A stretch of DNA of 64,000 nt, taken from contig NC_086368.1 of NCBI RefSeq assembly GCF_036324505.1, positions 2,170,001 through 2,234,000 of the forward strand. Direction: 5' to 3'. The notes under the pieces are model-generated. The model was not told the origin of the DNA and did no database searches. It worked only from the letters and a program-made list of their open reading frames with translations. The position numbers and the translations under genes were made by a program. The stretch comes from Eleginops maclovinus. Taxonomy: Eukaryota > Chordata > Actinopteri > Perciformes > Eleginopidae. This document shows, piece by piece, positions 48,179 to 59,052 of this stretch. Position 1 is the first letter of the stretch. Each line of letters opens with the position of its first letter.

Positions 48179-50590
48179 TGTTTCAGTTTAACTGGATTCC
48201 GGTTTAACTGGTTGAGTTTGTTTACCTTTTCTGCCAGATGTTGTGGTTGCCAGGTTCGTAATGTTCATGTAACTTGTGTGTCTGAAGTGTGACCAGACAA
48301 TGTAGAAAACCTCGGCGAAAAAACGTTAACATCACCAGTTCATGTAAAATGCACATGTGGAGATCACCTACAGACAACAACAGAAAATATGCTGGCCAAA
48401 AAATAAAAATGAAAATAAACAATATATATTCATACTCTAGCGACAAGATTCGAACCCGTACATTTGGGTAATATATATATCAACCATGAATGTTACTCAT
48501 TACGCCACCAACCGGCTCAAACAACGCCCTGCTTGAACCATCTAAGTGTTGTCAGTTCTTGTCAGCTGTTTACAAATCACCGTTTAACATGGATGAAATA
48601 AACCCCACCATGTTAACTGGTGATATTCACAATATGACACAGGCAGACGCTGCCAACGCAAGCCTCAAAAACGAATGCAAAAGCCATGTGTTATGGACAA
48701 AACACAAGCATGGCCATCTGAAAGGATATTGCTTTGTTTTTTTTGTCTGAAAAAGTGCATATAGTGACCATTACACAGCACATATCAAACGCTATGAAAA
48801 TAGCCGCTGTGAGATACGAACCCAGTCATGCTTTCAAAAGGTAATAATCCACTGCCTTACCGCTAATGTCCTGAGCTACTGTTCAGACGTTGAAAGAACA
48901 AGGTGAATATTTATTATTGACTATTTGCTTGTAGCTGTTCCCAACAATTGGGAAAAACAGTAACAATGACATTGATCACTGGATGAAGTAAATTAGCAAA
49001 TTAGGTGGTAAAGGATATATATATATATATATATATATAGCTGTTTAGACGGGCCATTTATAATCGTCAGCATGGATGGAAAAAGTGCTGACATAATGTC
49101 AAAGAAGGGCAAGACCTTGCATAAAGTATATAGACCAACTCGGCCATAGAGCCAACACCACGTTTGCTGCACAAATGGCAAACTGGTTCCCCATCCACAA
49201 TGACTGACCCATCCTCACCTCAGTCCAGCCCTACATTTCCACAAGCACAAGAAATACAAGCAGACACTCTGGAAACTGGTAATTATGGACTTATTTTGTC
49301 GATTGTTGATGAAACTGGTGGCTGGTCCCTTTGATGAGCAGGGGATCAGCCATCTGCGAATGGACATAGCGCAACAGCTCATCAAGGAAACGGGTTGGTT
49401 TCTACTTTGTTTTCAGTTGTTATGCAAGTGCTATTTATTCCAGCCAATAACATGGCTATCTGTAATCAGCAGATGATTTGTCTGAGCTATGTCGGGTGTG
49501 TGGCGAACATGACACCCATGACGAATGGGTAAGACAAGTTTGGAGCACTTGAAGTTCATTACTGTAATGTTTTTATTATACAACTGTCCTAAAGCATATC
49601 TTTTGGTTTGCACTTTTCTTCCAGACGGAGTGCACGCTTTGTAAAAGCTGGTATCACAGCCTTTGTGTGGGGGAACCACCTGTGGACAAAGATTACTGTC
49701 CTGCATGTATTTGACAGCCAAAAAATAAATAAAGTCACTTGCCAAACCATGCCTCTATTCATCCAGTGATGAAGTTGTAGCCAATTGTGATAGTGTTTCT
49801 CAATTGGGAACAGCTACAAGTAAATAGTCAATAATAAATATTCAACTTGTTGCTTTCAACGTCTGAACAGTAGCTCAGGCCATTAGCGGTAAGGCAGTGG
49901 ATTATTACCTTTTGAAAGCATGACTGGGTTCGTATCTCACAGCGGCTACTTTCATAGCGTTTGATATGTGCTTTGTAATGGTCACTATATGCACTTTTTT
50001 TAAGGCTAAAAAACAAAGCAATATCCTTTCAGATGGCCATGCTGGTGTTTTGTCCGTAACACATGGCTTTTGCATTCGTTTTTGAGGCTTGCGTTGGCAG
50101 CGTCTGCCTGTGTCATATTGTGAATATCACCAGTTAACATGGTGGGGTTTATTTCATCCATGTTAAACGGTGATTGTAAACAGCTGACAAGAACTGACAA
50201 CACTTAGATGGTTCAAGCACGGTGTTGTTTGAGCCGGTCGATGGTGTAATGAGTAACCATCATGGCTGAGATTTATATTTTCAGATTTATGGGTTCGAAT
50301 CCCGTCGGTGGAGTTGGATGTTATATATTTCCTATTTCTTGGCCAGCATATTTTGTGTTGTTGTCTGTAGGAGATCTCCACATGTACATTTACATGAAGT
50401 GATGCTTACGTTTTTTCGCCGACGTTTTTTTTTATATTGTTTGGTCACACTTCAGACACACAACTAAGGTGAAAATGACGAACCTGGCAACCACATATGA
50501 TTCGGCCCGTACAGCGTCATATGACGCTCAAGGAGTGGAAAACGTAAACAAACGCCACCAGTTGAACTGAAATCCAGTTAAACTGGAACA
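48179..50590 (+). mobile_element. Ginger1-like transposon copy 2 with 0.8 kb inverted repeats
   Basis: The element is 2412 bp, starts TGTTTCAGTTTAACTGG and ends CCAGTTAAACTGGAACA. It is flanked by CCGG (48175-48178) and CTGG (50591-50594), which differ by one CpG-decay-type change. Inverted arms are 48179-48985 and 49766-50590. Each arm holds the same small conserved frame (MDEINPTMLTGDIHNM..., for example within 48490-48750 and, inverted, 50006-50203) and two tRNA-like units. The centre (48986-49765) carries the gene remnant on the plus strand. It lies in inverse orientation to copy 1, only 573 bp away. Confidence 0.7.
49259..49714 (+). pseudogene. Gene remnant ending in PHD-like finger, Ginger1-like copy 2
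   Basis: This is the plus-strand counterpart of 46109-46700. A segment with MDLFCRLLMKLVAG and HLRMDIAQQLIKETG (49285-49400) is followed by an exon ending CRVCGEHDTHDEW (to 49528), a 96-bp GT-AG intron (49529-49624) and a last exon, TECTLCKSWYHSLC to YCPACI, stop 49712-49714. All eight zinc-ligand positions of a PHD-type finger are kept in both copies, as is the intron. An in-frame stop in the preceding part and the missing catalytic N-terminus make the copy non-functional as a transposase. Confidence 0.55.
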
Positions 50591-50896
50591 CTGGTACAGT
50601 TACACTCGTGACGTCACGCGAAAGTCTGCGCAGGCTGCTAAAAATCCGTTTATCTTGTCAATTATTTTGCTTGTACTCCCCAAAATACAAGAATTTCACC
50701 AAACGATCAAGTAATATACATAGAACTGAACTGCTATCCCCATTTAAGTAAAAAAAAAAACACATTTCAGTAGGCCTTTAAGTTTCTCTTCTCTAGATTC
50801 AGTACACTTCTCCCTTTATATCATAGTGGTTGTGCTATACTGTGGGTGTTGCCGCCGTGCAGTCACGTGACCCAGCAGTGCACTGATGGCTGCAAG

Positions 50897-51045
50897 ATGG
50901 CAGAGAGGAAGAGGAGCGCTGTTTGGTTTTATTTAGTTGCAGATCACGTCACTGCAAGCTGCAATGTTTGCAGAAAAAAATAAGATACTGTGGCAACACC
51001 ACAAATGTAAACAAACACCTGAAAACCCACCCTAAAGAGACCTTA
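50897..51045 (+). pseudogene. BED zinc-finger exon of host hAT element, frameshifted
   Basis: From the ATG at 50897 the frame reads MAERKRSAVWFYLV, then SCNVCRKK, and hits a stop after an A homopolymer (50978-50984). The next frame continues with RYCGNTTNVNKHLKTHP. The C-x2-C and H-containing GNTTNVxKHL pattern is the BED finger of hAT transposases, which binds the element ends. The break is a one-base change in the A run. The catalytic part is absent. Confidence 0.75.
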
Positions 51046-51213
51046 ATTGTCATTCAAATGTGCATATTGATGACACATTGCTGTCCCCGTCACAAAATTA
51101 GATTAGCAGATTTTTTAAGTAAAAAGTATCGATATCGGCAATACTGACCCTGTATGTACTTGGTATCGGATCGATATCAAAATGTTGTAGTATCGCCCAC
51201 CCCTACTGCAGTA

Positions 51214-52062
51214 CATTCACACCATAAATCTGGATTAAGTGTTTGTTTTTATTCGCATAGCAAATTATAAAATATTACATGTTGTTTTGTTAGCACTGTA
51301 TGCTCTCAGTCAAAAACAGTTGCCACCGGCATGCAGCCCTGAAGTTCAAAAAAAAAATCCTGAAGCAATATTCTGTCTTGTCCCCCCCCAAAGGGTCCCG
51401 CTTGCCTTGCACCAACACTATAGCTTCAGAGTGAATTTTAGAGCTTCGGCATACACAAATAAAACTTTGATAAAACCCCACTGCATGATACTTGCACTTT
51501 ATCTCCAGCTCTACTACTCCACCTCAATTATTCATCTAACTCAAAGACCACTCAAGTTCAATCAAGGCCACGCTCCCATCTGTCCCACCGGGAAGGTGCT
51601 CGGCTAATTTGCTCTGTCTCTGCCAGTGCTACTCCATGGAGCAGCGGGGGGTTACATTTTTCACAGCGCTCTCTTCCTCTTGTTGGGCTTGTCTGGCGGA
51701 CATGCACCACAGGTCTGACTCCTCTGTCTTTGTACCTCATGCCTTGTTGCATTTTACATACGACCTCGCTGGAACAAATAACCTCTGACTAGTTAGCTAG
51801 TGAGCAGCTCAGAAGCATCCCGACATAATCAGCCTGCTGAGCAGCTGAGTCGGATTTACATAGCGGAGCCATGAAAGGCTTCAGCAGCAAAGAGAGGAGC
51901 CCATTGTCTTCACAGGGTTAGCAGGGACTTTGGAGGCAGATGCAACGACTGATAATGATGTGGTGGGATGATGGGAACGATGGGAGGACATGGTGGGAGG
52001 AACAGAAGGAGGAGTTTAAATGTAGCCCTCTCATGCTTTTCATGTTAATGCTGGTTGTAGTG
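51214..52062. other. ptprg intron, nothing recognised
   Basis: The 122-codon frame at 51239 has no domain signature. Confidence 0.4.
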
Positions 52063-53060
52063 CACTGAAAAAACTGAAACGTGGACTTTAGTTATTATGT
52101 CAAGAGAGTTCACATAGCTGTATCAGCTTCGTTGAAACCAATAATATTAACTTGAACCAATTTTTCTTGTTCTTTTTTTCCATGTTTCCTTTTTTTCAGT
52201 GTGTGTCATGTATATTATCTTGAGATAATTCCTTGGATCATTATACAGTGAGAATGCTCTGGCACCTGGTATACTCACAGGTGTCAGAAAACAAGGAGTA
52301 ATGATAAATCCTCACACTGCAGCCAGCTGTCACACTCATCAGTGTGTTCCATTTGCCATGTCTTCCCTACACTAACCTTTTCAGGCAACTCAAACTACTT
52401 GGTTAAAGAGTAACGTAGCACCAGGTAGTGTTTAATGCACTCTCTAGTTGAGAGAGTCAAGTTTTAGTTAACTTTATTCCTTAATACAGCATCACTGCTC
52501 TGCGGATCCATCACACAGCCCTCAGGGATTATAGTAAACACTATCAGCATCATGCATGTACATTACAATTTCTTTATCATTATCAGTGTCATGAATCGCT
52601 ATTGCCATCCTAACCACAGCAGGTCTTTGGCATGTTTCATGGCCATCATATTATTGTTACAATGTTCCATCCTCTGGTGAACATTAATATCAATGCAACA
52701 TTTCACTGCAATCTGGAATGCACTTTCTTGGAGAAAGAAAGAGAAATACCAAAGGGAAAACAAGTTAGTTGATGTTGTTCTAAGTGAACAGGAAGAGGAT
52801 TTTGTTTTGTGTGAGTGCACATGAGGATTATTCTCTGGGAATATAAAAGGTTTTTCTCATCTAAAGTGTTTCCCAAACATCAAGCCTTAAGAGTGATCCT
52901 CACGTTGACAGAATGCACAGGCGGGGCATCTGCAGCTGCATTCATGTGAGACATTGAACTTAATATTTCAAATGTAAACATATTATTATTGCTTTCTGCT
53001 AACCTGATTATGTGAAATGTGTTAACATAATACATTTAATTAAAGTCAATGTTTCACTGT
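52063..53060. mobile_element. Palindromic MITE copy 2, split by about 850 bp
   Basis: The left arm (cactgaaaaaactgaaacgt, at 52063-52150) and the right arm (gtgaaatgtgttaacataat, then taattaaagtcaatgtttca, at 53010-53060) match the other copies. In between is about 850 bp without recognisable repeat ends. Confidence 0.6.
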
Positions 53061-54509
53061 ATGGAGAAAGTGTCAATTGCTGCGCAAAAATATAAATTAT
53101 TTCCACGTTGACCTTGTTTACCCCTGACCTTTTGATGTGAAATCAATCAGATTACAGCCATGGGAAATTGAGCAAGCTAGCAGGGGAGGTAACCATAGAA
53201 ACAAAGCTTAACTAGGTGTTTTCCCCTAAAGGCTCTTCGCCCAACCTCACAGGATTATATGTTTATTAGAGAAAACATATACAATGTGAGCAGTACAGTG
53301 CAGCAGAGCCTCTGAAGGTGTGCTGACCAAACCAAAAATAACTGGTTACTTACTTTTCTGAACGAACTACCAAAACTGTTCCAATTCACTAAACACTCAA
53401 ATAAAGATAAAGGCTGTGCATACAATCCTCAAAAATACACCATAAGAAAGAAAGGAGGACAGATACATAAAACGATGTGTCTGCCCCAAATTTCTGGAAA
53501 TCCTATTGAGCAGAGGATGAAAAAGAAGCTTAACATGCGAGCACTGTGCAGCGGAGCTTCATCAGATCTGATGTGAAAGAGATCGCTGTGGGATTAAACC
53601 CACGTCAGCACAGGAATGGTAGACGGTGAGAGGAGGAGGGAAACACAGAAACTCTCTTTTTCTCAAAATCATATAGAAGCGCCCCGGGATCAACACACAA
53701 CCTTAAAATCAGGGAAAGCCACCTTAAGTCTGGTACACTTTAAGAATGAAATGCCAATCAGGGTCGTAGAGTGCCCAGTGAGTGGAGACATCGTGCAGGG
53801 AGAGAGATAGTGAATTAATGGACTTGTAATTTGTACTGCTGAGGAGGAATGGCTTCACTTCAGCCCTGTGAAATGAGAGAGCAGACACTTGAGTAGTACA
53901 TAAACAGAGGGAATGACACAGTGCTGACACAGAGGGTGTGTAAATATCCAGCTATATGTCAACATACCAAAAGCCACACTCTCTATCCCTCTTTTCACTG
54001 TACTTTAGTGGAAATACCCAAACACAGACTCCTTACAGCGTGATCTTCTGAAATGTGAAGACATGCCTTGCTTTACTGTGCTTGATCTTGCTCCTTTTCT
54101 CCAGTTTAGTGGACCGGATGTCTAAATGACAACTTAGTGATGTGCACAAATGAATCTTGTTAGGGTCTCTTGTATGCCTGTCTAAGTGGTCTTTTCTTTA
54201 TTTGAATGAACTTTTTGTCCTCATTTCTCACAGTGCATACAAAACAAAACAAAACATTTATTAACTATATTACTATAAATTCAAATGATAAATAATGACC
54301 TTAATGAATGAAATGAAATCTAGACCACAAGGAGAAAAAGAGAGTTTGGTGTTATTTTATTACCGTGAGTTGATCCAGTGTTGGGGGGGTGGGGTTGTCT
54401 AGCCAAGCTGGTGTGAAGAGGAACCGGCTCTGAATGTACTGCAGGAAAGGAGAGCAGGTTTTATTGAATTATATTATCATTTAGACACGTGTAGAATTGT
54501 TTCCTAAGG
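53061..54509. other. ptprg intron, nothing recognised
   Basis: No gene or repeat signature recognised. Confidence 0.4.
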
Positions 54510-55733
54510 TTTCAGGTTTCAAGGTTTTATTTGTCATATGCACAGCAGATACAACGTATATGTTGGCAATCAAAATCTTATGTCGCGTGCTCCTCCAACA
54601 ACTCAACATACATGGTGCAAATAACATAAATAAAATAGTGCAAAAAGAGAGAAGAATATTTACAATAACAACAATAAAGATTTGAGGATGTGAAATATGT
54701 ACATATGTGGAATACATTGAGAGTATTTAAACACTTTACTCTGTGGAATGAGGAGGTATGGACAGATGCATATATTATGTATAGCAGATGTGTATGGCAG
54801 ATATGTATAATATATAGATATGTGTACTATAAACAGATATGTATGGCAGATGTGTATAATATATATATATGTATGTGTGTGTGTACTATAAACAGATGTG
54901 AGTAGACATTCACACAGCTCAGGAGTTCAGTAGTCTTATAGCCTGTGGTATAAAACTGTCTCTGAGTCTGGTGGTCTTGGTCCGGATGCTGCAGTACCGT
55001 CTGCCAGACGGCAGCAGACAGAACAGATTGTTGCTGGGGTGATGGGGGTCCTTTAATATCCTACCGGCCTTCTTCCTACACCGCTGGGTGTAGAGGTCCT
55101 CCATGGATGGCAGCTCCGTCCTGGTGATGTGCTGAGCAGTTTTCACCACCCTCTGTAGAGTCTTACGGTTGAGGGCGGTGCAACTGCCATACCAGGCGGT
55201 GATGCAGCCAGTCAGGATACTCTCGATGGTGCACCTGTAGAAGTTGCAGAGTATCCTGGAGTCCATGTTGAACTTCCGCAGCCTGCGGAGGAAGAAGAGC
55301 CGCTGTTGAGCCGTCTTGGATATGACCCTGGTGTGATGTGTCCATGTCAGGTCCTCACTGATGTTTACCCCGAGGAACCTGAAGCTGCTGACTCTCTCCA
55401 CAGGAGTCCCGTCGATGGTGATGGGTGTGTGTGCCTCTCTCTGCCTCTTCCTGTAGTCCACAATCAGCTCCTTTGTTTTGCTGACGTTGAGATGGAGGTT
55501 GTTGTCCTGGCACCAAGATGTCAGGGCTCTGACCTCCTCTCTGTACGCCGTCTCGTCGCCGTCTGTGATCAGGCCGATGACGGTCGTGTCGCCAGCAAAC
55601 TTGATGATGGTGTTGGAGCTGTGTGTGGCCACGCAGTCGTGCGTGAACAGGGAGTAGAGGAGAGGGCTGAGCACACAACCCTGAGGGGCTCCGGTGTTGA
55701 GGGTCAAGGTAGATGAAGTGTTGCTTTTCATTT
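54510..55733 (-). pseudogene. L2/CR1-type LINE, 5'-truncated, with long RT frame
   Basis: On the minus strand an unbroken frame of 270 residues (55731 down to 54919) covers the reverse transcriptase from NTGAPQGCVLSPLLY, the conserved block 4 motif, through the thumb (SFRFLGVNISEDLTW) to the usual C-terminal end (RDSFIPQAIRLLNS). The catalytic motif reads FAGDTT where FADD is expected, so one metal-binding Asp is lost. Downstream, 54918-54510 is the 3' UTR, ending near a fish-LINE-like tattttgtcat-type tail (read inverse at about 54525). The N-terminal endonuclease is absent. Confidence 0.85.
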
Positions 55734-55734
55734 C

Positions 55735-56011
55735 CTGTCTCAGGTCAGATTCAATGGGCTTCTGATGACAGGGATCTCATACTCCATGGTTTGGATTTTA
55801 CCACTGGATTGAAATGATCACCTCAAACAGCTGTCAGTCAGACTCCAGCAGGTTTAACCTGACCACAAACAACCCAAAGGAATATGGGGGAAACTGGTCG
55901 TGTGAGATATGGGAGTACCAATCATATGCTCATCGCACTGACAGCCTTTCAGTGGAGACAGCCATGGTCATGGTTGCTGGGTTAGTTAGTCAATGTTTGT
56001 CATGTACGTAG
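55735..56011 (+). other. Possible decayed Ig-like exon fragment
   Basis: The frame from 55814 includes FNLTTNNPKEYGGNWSCEIW, which has the G-x-W-x-C-x-I spacing of an Ig-domain F strand. The preceding frame contains IQWASDDRDLILHGLDF. The two parts are in different frames, no clear acceptor is seen, and the likeness is weak. It could be a decayed gene fragment or chance. Confidence 0.2.
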
Positions 56012-56574
56012 ATCATATTACTGATAATGATTTAAGTTGTTTATTCTGTGTGGCCATTTGTATTCATCCAACAGGGAAACAGCCATCAGCTCCAGCAGCT
56101 GACGTGTTCACCACGATGCAGTGATTCAGCAGGGTTTAATGTTACAGCATGACATCACTGTTTCACTTTATAACAGAGCCCTGAGGGGGAGCAGACGTGT
56201 TAAAAAATAAATTGTAAAGCTACAGTACATTTAACTAAACTCACGCCCTTTGACAGGGAAAACAAAAACCATATTATTAATCTAGGGTCATGTAGTGTCC
56301 TGTTTCTATTTGGATTTGATTAATAAGTACATTACGAACTACAAACAAAGATCCCCTTAACAGCAGCTGATAAAAGTTGAATACGTGGGAATTCTGTAGA
56401 TCATTCGCCTTTATGTTACAATAACAGCTTAGCTAGCTATAGGTTTTGGATTTCCAATCTGCAAAGAGTTGTGCTTCCTATGTTTAGATGCAGTGCTACC
56501 TGTGCTGTGTTCTGAGGAGGCAGGACGGCTACTTTAATGAGTGGTTCACAAACAAGAGCCCCATGGCACATGCC
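56012..56574. other. ptprg intron, nothing recognised
   Basis: No gene or repeat signature recognised. Confidence 0.4.
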
Positions 56575-56576
56575 AC

Positions 56577-56757
56577 ACTGAAAACCTGAAACGTTGACTT
56601 AAATTAAATGTATTATGTCTTAACTGTATTAAAAATAGGTAAAAAGCAATAATGTTAATTTAACTTAATATTATTGCTTTCAACTAACCTAATACCGTTA
56701 TGTAAAATATGTTGACATAAAAGAATTCATTAAAGTCAACGTTTCAGTTTTTCCAGT
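56577..56757. mobile_element. Palindromic MITE, copy 3
   Basis: Left arm cactgaaaacctgaaacgtt and right arm aacgtttcagtttttccagt are inverse, with central ttgctttcaact. Same family as 36819-37032. Confidence 0.8.
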
Positions 56758-56759
56758 AC

Positions 56760-57788
56760 AGGTTAGCAGCTTTAAAGTGTGTTTACTATCAGATTAGACA
56801 TTTTGCTTGAAATATAATATAACACATCAAACACACTCAAGAAAAAAAACATTTGATTGACCCCTTTCCACACAGTAAGATACATGGAATTGCTAATACA
56901 CTTATGCTAAGAGGTGGATCATTTATGGCCAAAGCACCTGAAATCAATTCAAACATCAAGGTCCATGTCTAACAACGGGATGACACAATAAAACAAAACT
57001 ACAACCTCAATACGAATGAATCCGCAAAATAATAAATGCCAACCTTCCAAACGGTTGATAAGACTTCAGAGGAAGTCACAAGCTTTTGCAGTAAAATCCA
57101 CTTATCAATGCAAAATACAAAGTTCTCATCCAGGCATAAAATGCCAACTCATTTCATGTGCAAATGAAGTAATCACTGCAGCGCAGACAAATGTTTTTAT
57201 GGTTCTTTTATTCTTTAAACTGCCCCCGAACACTTTGGGACTTACAGCTGAAATATGTCAGCTTCTTAACAAAACCTGCATCAGTGTCCCTGTAGGACCC
57301 TCGCAGCCCTGCTCAGGTTCGGACATCAGTAATGGCTCCACCGCGTTAACACTCTCACATGCAGATGCTTAATGTTTGTGTGCTTGTGGTAACCCAGAGG
57401 CAAACACACAGCTAACTTATTCTGACACCAGTGCTTATTTTAGGTCACTAACAGGGTCGGTTCATATGGAATATTAATCATAATAATGATTTCAGCCATG
57501 CATGAAAGTGTAATGCCCTTCCAAAAAGGGTCAAATAGGAAATCTACATGTTGTTTTTTCACTGTATTTTATTAACTAAAGATCCAGTCCTTTTTTGAAC
57601 ACTGATCCATATGTAGAATTTTAATTATTCTGAATATAACATGCATGGTTATAATTTATTGAGAGAGGCCCACATTACCATTACCATGTTATCAATGATG
57701 CTCGCCACAGCCCATCACGTGTTCATTCCTCCAGCACAGAGGTAACCGTCAGTGCTGCCAACCATACTTTGAGGCAGTGTGTGCTTTA
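56760..57788. other. ptprg intron, nothing recognised
   Basis: The 118-codon frame at 57016-57372 shows no domain; I treat it as chance. Confidence 0.4.
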
Positions 57789-57796
57789 AGCTAGAC

Positions 57797-58675
57797 CAGT
57801 GGTTCTTAACCTTGTTGGAGGTACTGAACCCCACCAGTTTCATATGTGCGTTCACCGAACCCTTCTTTATTGGAAAAATAAAATGTGATTTTTTTCAAAT
57901 TCAAGACATAGGTATATGTTTTACTGGTGCACAAAATGAACCGTGCATCAACTTCACAAAGAACAAAACCAGCAAAACATGATTTTCACACAAAAACCAA
58001 AACATAATAATGAATACTTACTGCAAACCAGTGTGACAGCCGCTGTGAGTGTTTCACCAATGGTGTGTGGTTTGCCCTGCTTTGCAATCAGGTAAGCAAC
58101 TTCGTACGATGCTGTGAGGATCGGTTTGTTGATGGGTACAAAGCCGAGAACAGGCAGAGTAGCCTTTTCATCGAATCTGGCTCTCTTCACCTTGAATTCA
58201 GCAAGTGCTGTGTTCTTGTATTCCCCATCTCCATGCTGCTTAAGGAAGTGTTCCCTTAGTTTTGCCGGTGCTCGACTAGAATTGCTCAACTTGGCATGGC
58301 AAATCATGCAGTTAGGACGCTGATTCCCATCACGTTCCGTTATACATGTGAATCCATATTGTACTTATTCGTCCGACCACTTTCTTTTTTTGTTGATATA
58401 GTTAGTATGAAGGGATTCAAATATTAAGAAAGAAATCACGACGTACCATCACGACAGTCACTCGGCTACTGAGTCGAGTCGACTACTGAGCGCATCAAAT
58501 CCCCTGCAGCACAGATAGGCCAAGCGATGTAGCGTGATCACCTGCAGCCAGTGATGGCCAAGCGGGGCGTGTCATCATGAATAATAGTTGGGTGTGTGTT
58601 TTCACCTCCGCCGAACCCCTGAGACTGACTCACCGAACCCCTGGGGTTTGATCGAACCCAGGTTAAGAACCACTG
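57797..58675 (-). mobile_element. hAT/Buster-like non-autonomous element, copy 2
   Basis: Inverted, near-identical copy of 43923-44803, with an 8-bp duplication carrying one mismatch: agctagac at 57789-57796 and agctagat at 58676-58683. The two copies differ at few positions, implying recent spread. Confidence 0.9.
57990..58307 (-). pseudogene. hAT transposase exon remnant, second copy
   Basis: Same 117-codon open frame as at 44294, differing by only a couple of residues (for example VTLVCS in place of VTLICS). The open frame runs on to 57954 past the likely splice donor near 58021. No catalytic region. Confidence 0.75.
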
Positions 58676-58973
58676 AGCTAGATGCTATTGTCAGTAAGCT
58701 AACACACTCAGGGACAATACCATGCAAAGTATATACTACTGGGTAACCATTTTAAATTTTAACCATTAGTTTGTTAGCACTAAATTCAAATACTGTTGAG
58801 GTCCGTTGGGATTTCTTTAGTTTTGCAGGATTTTGGTCAGATATCATTTGACAATTTCAGAGGAAAATGGCTCTTTATTTAAAGTCTGAAGGACCAGAGT
58901 GATTACAATTAAGGGGAACTTGAACATGTTTACCACATTTTATCATTGTCTGTATCCCTCTCTGTTTTTCTAT

Positions 58974-58978
<5 letters not shown>

Positions 58979-59050
<72 letters not shown>
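58979..59050. repeat. (TC)n microsatellite
   Basis: About 36 uninterrupted TC units. Confidence 0.97.

Positions 59051-59052
<2 letters not shown>

Larger units (their letters stand above)
43218..50777 (-). mobile_element. TTAA-target element (Kolobok-like) with nested cargo
   Basis: The termini are perfect inverted repeats over about 14 bp (AGGCCTACTGAAGTG at the left, CATTTCAGTAGGCCT at the right), flanked by TTAA at 43214-43217 and 50778-50781. TTAA duplication with AG...CT ends suits Kolobok better than piggyBac, by my recollection. Its own gene remnant is on the minus strand at 47912-48164. It is interrupted by a hAT/Buster-like copy, an LTR-like piece and two Ginger1-like elements. Confidence 0.7.
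43133..51205 (+). mobile_element. Host hAT element carrying nested insertions (8.1 kb span)
   Basis: The left end TAGTGGTGAGCGGATCGAT and right end (inverse TAGGGGTGGGCGATAC) are flanked by an 8-bp duplication with one mismatch: ctgcagaa at 43125-43132 and ctgcagta at 51206-51213. Only about 81 bp at the left and 424 bp at the right are its own sequence. The rest is a TTAA element and its nested cargo. A broken BED-finger exon remains at 50897-51045. The element lacks the rest of its transposase. Confidence 0.75.

Noticed and set aside
55306..55716. 136-codon plus-strand frame
   Set aside because: Antisense shadow of the LINE reverse transcriptase at 54919-55731.
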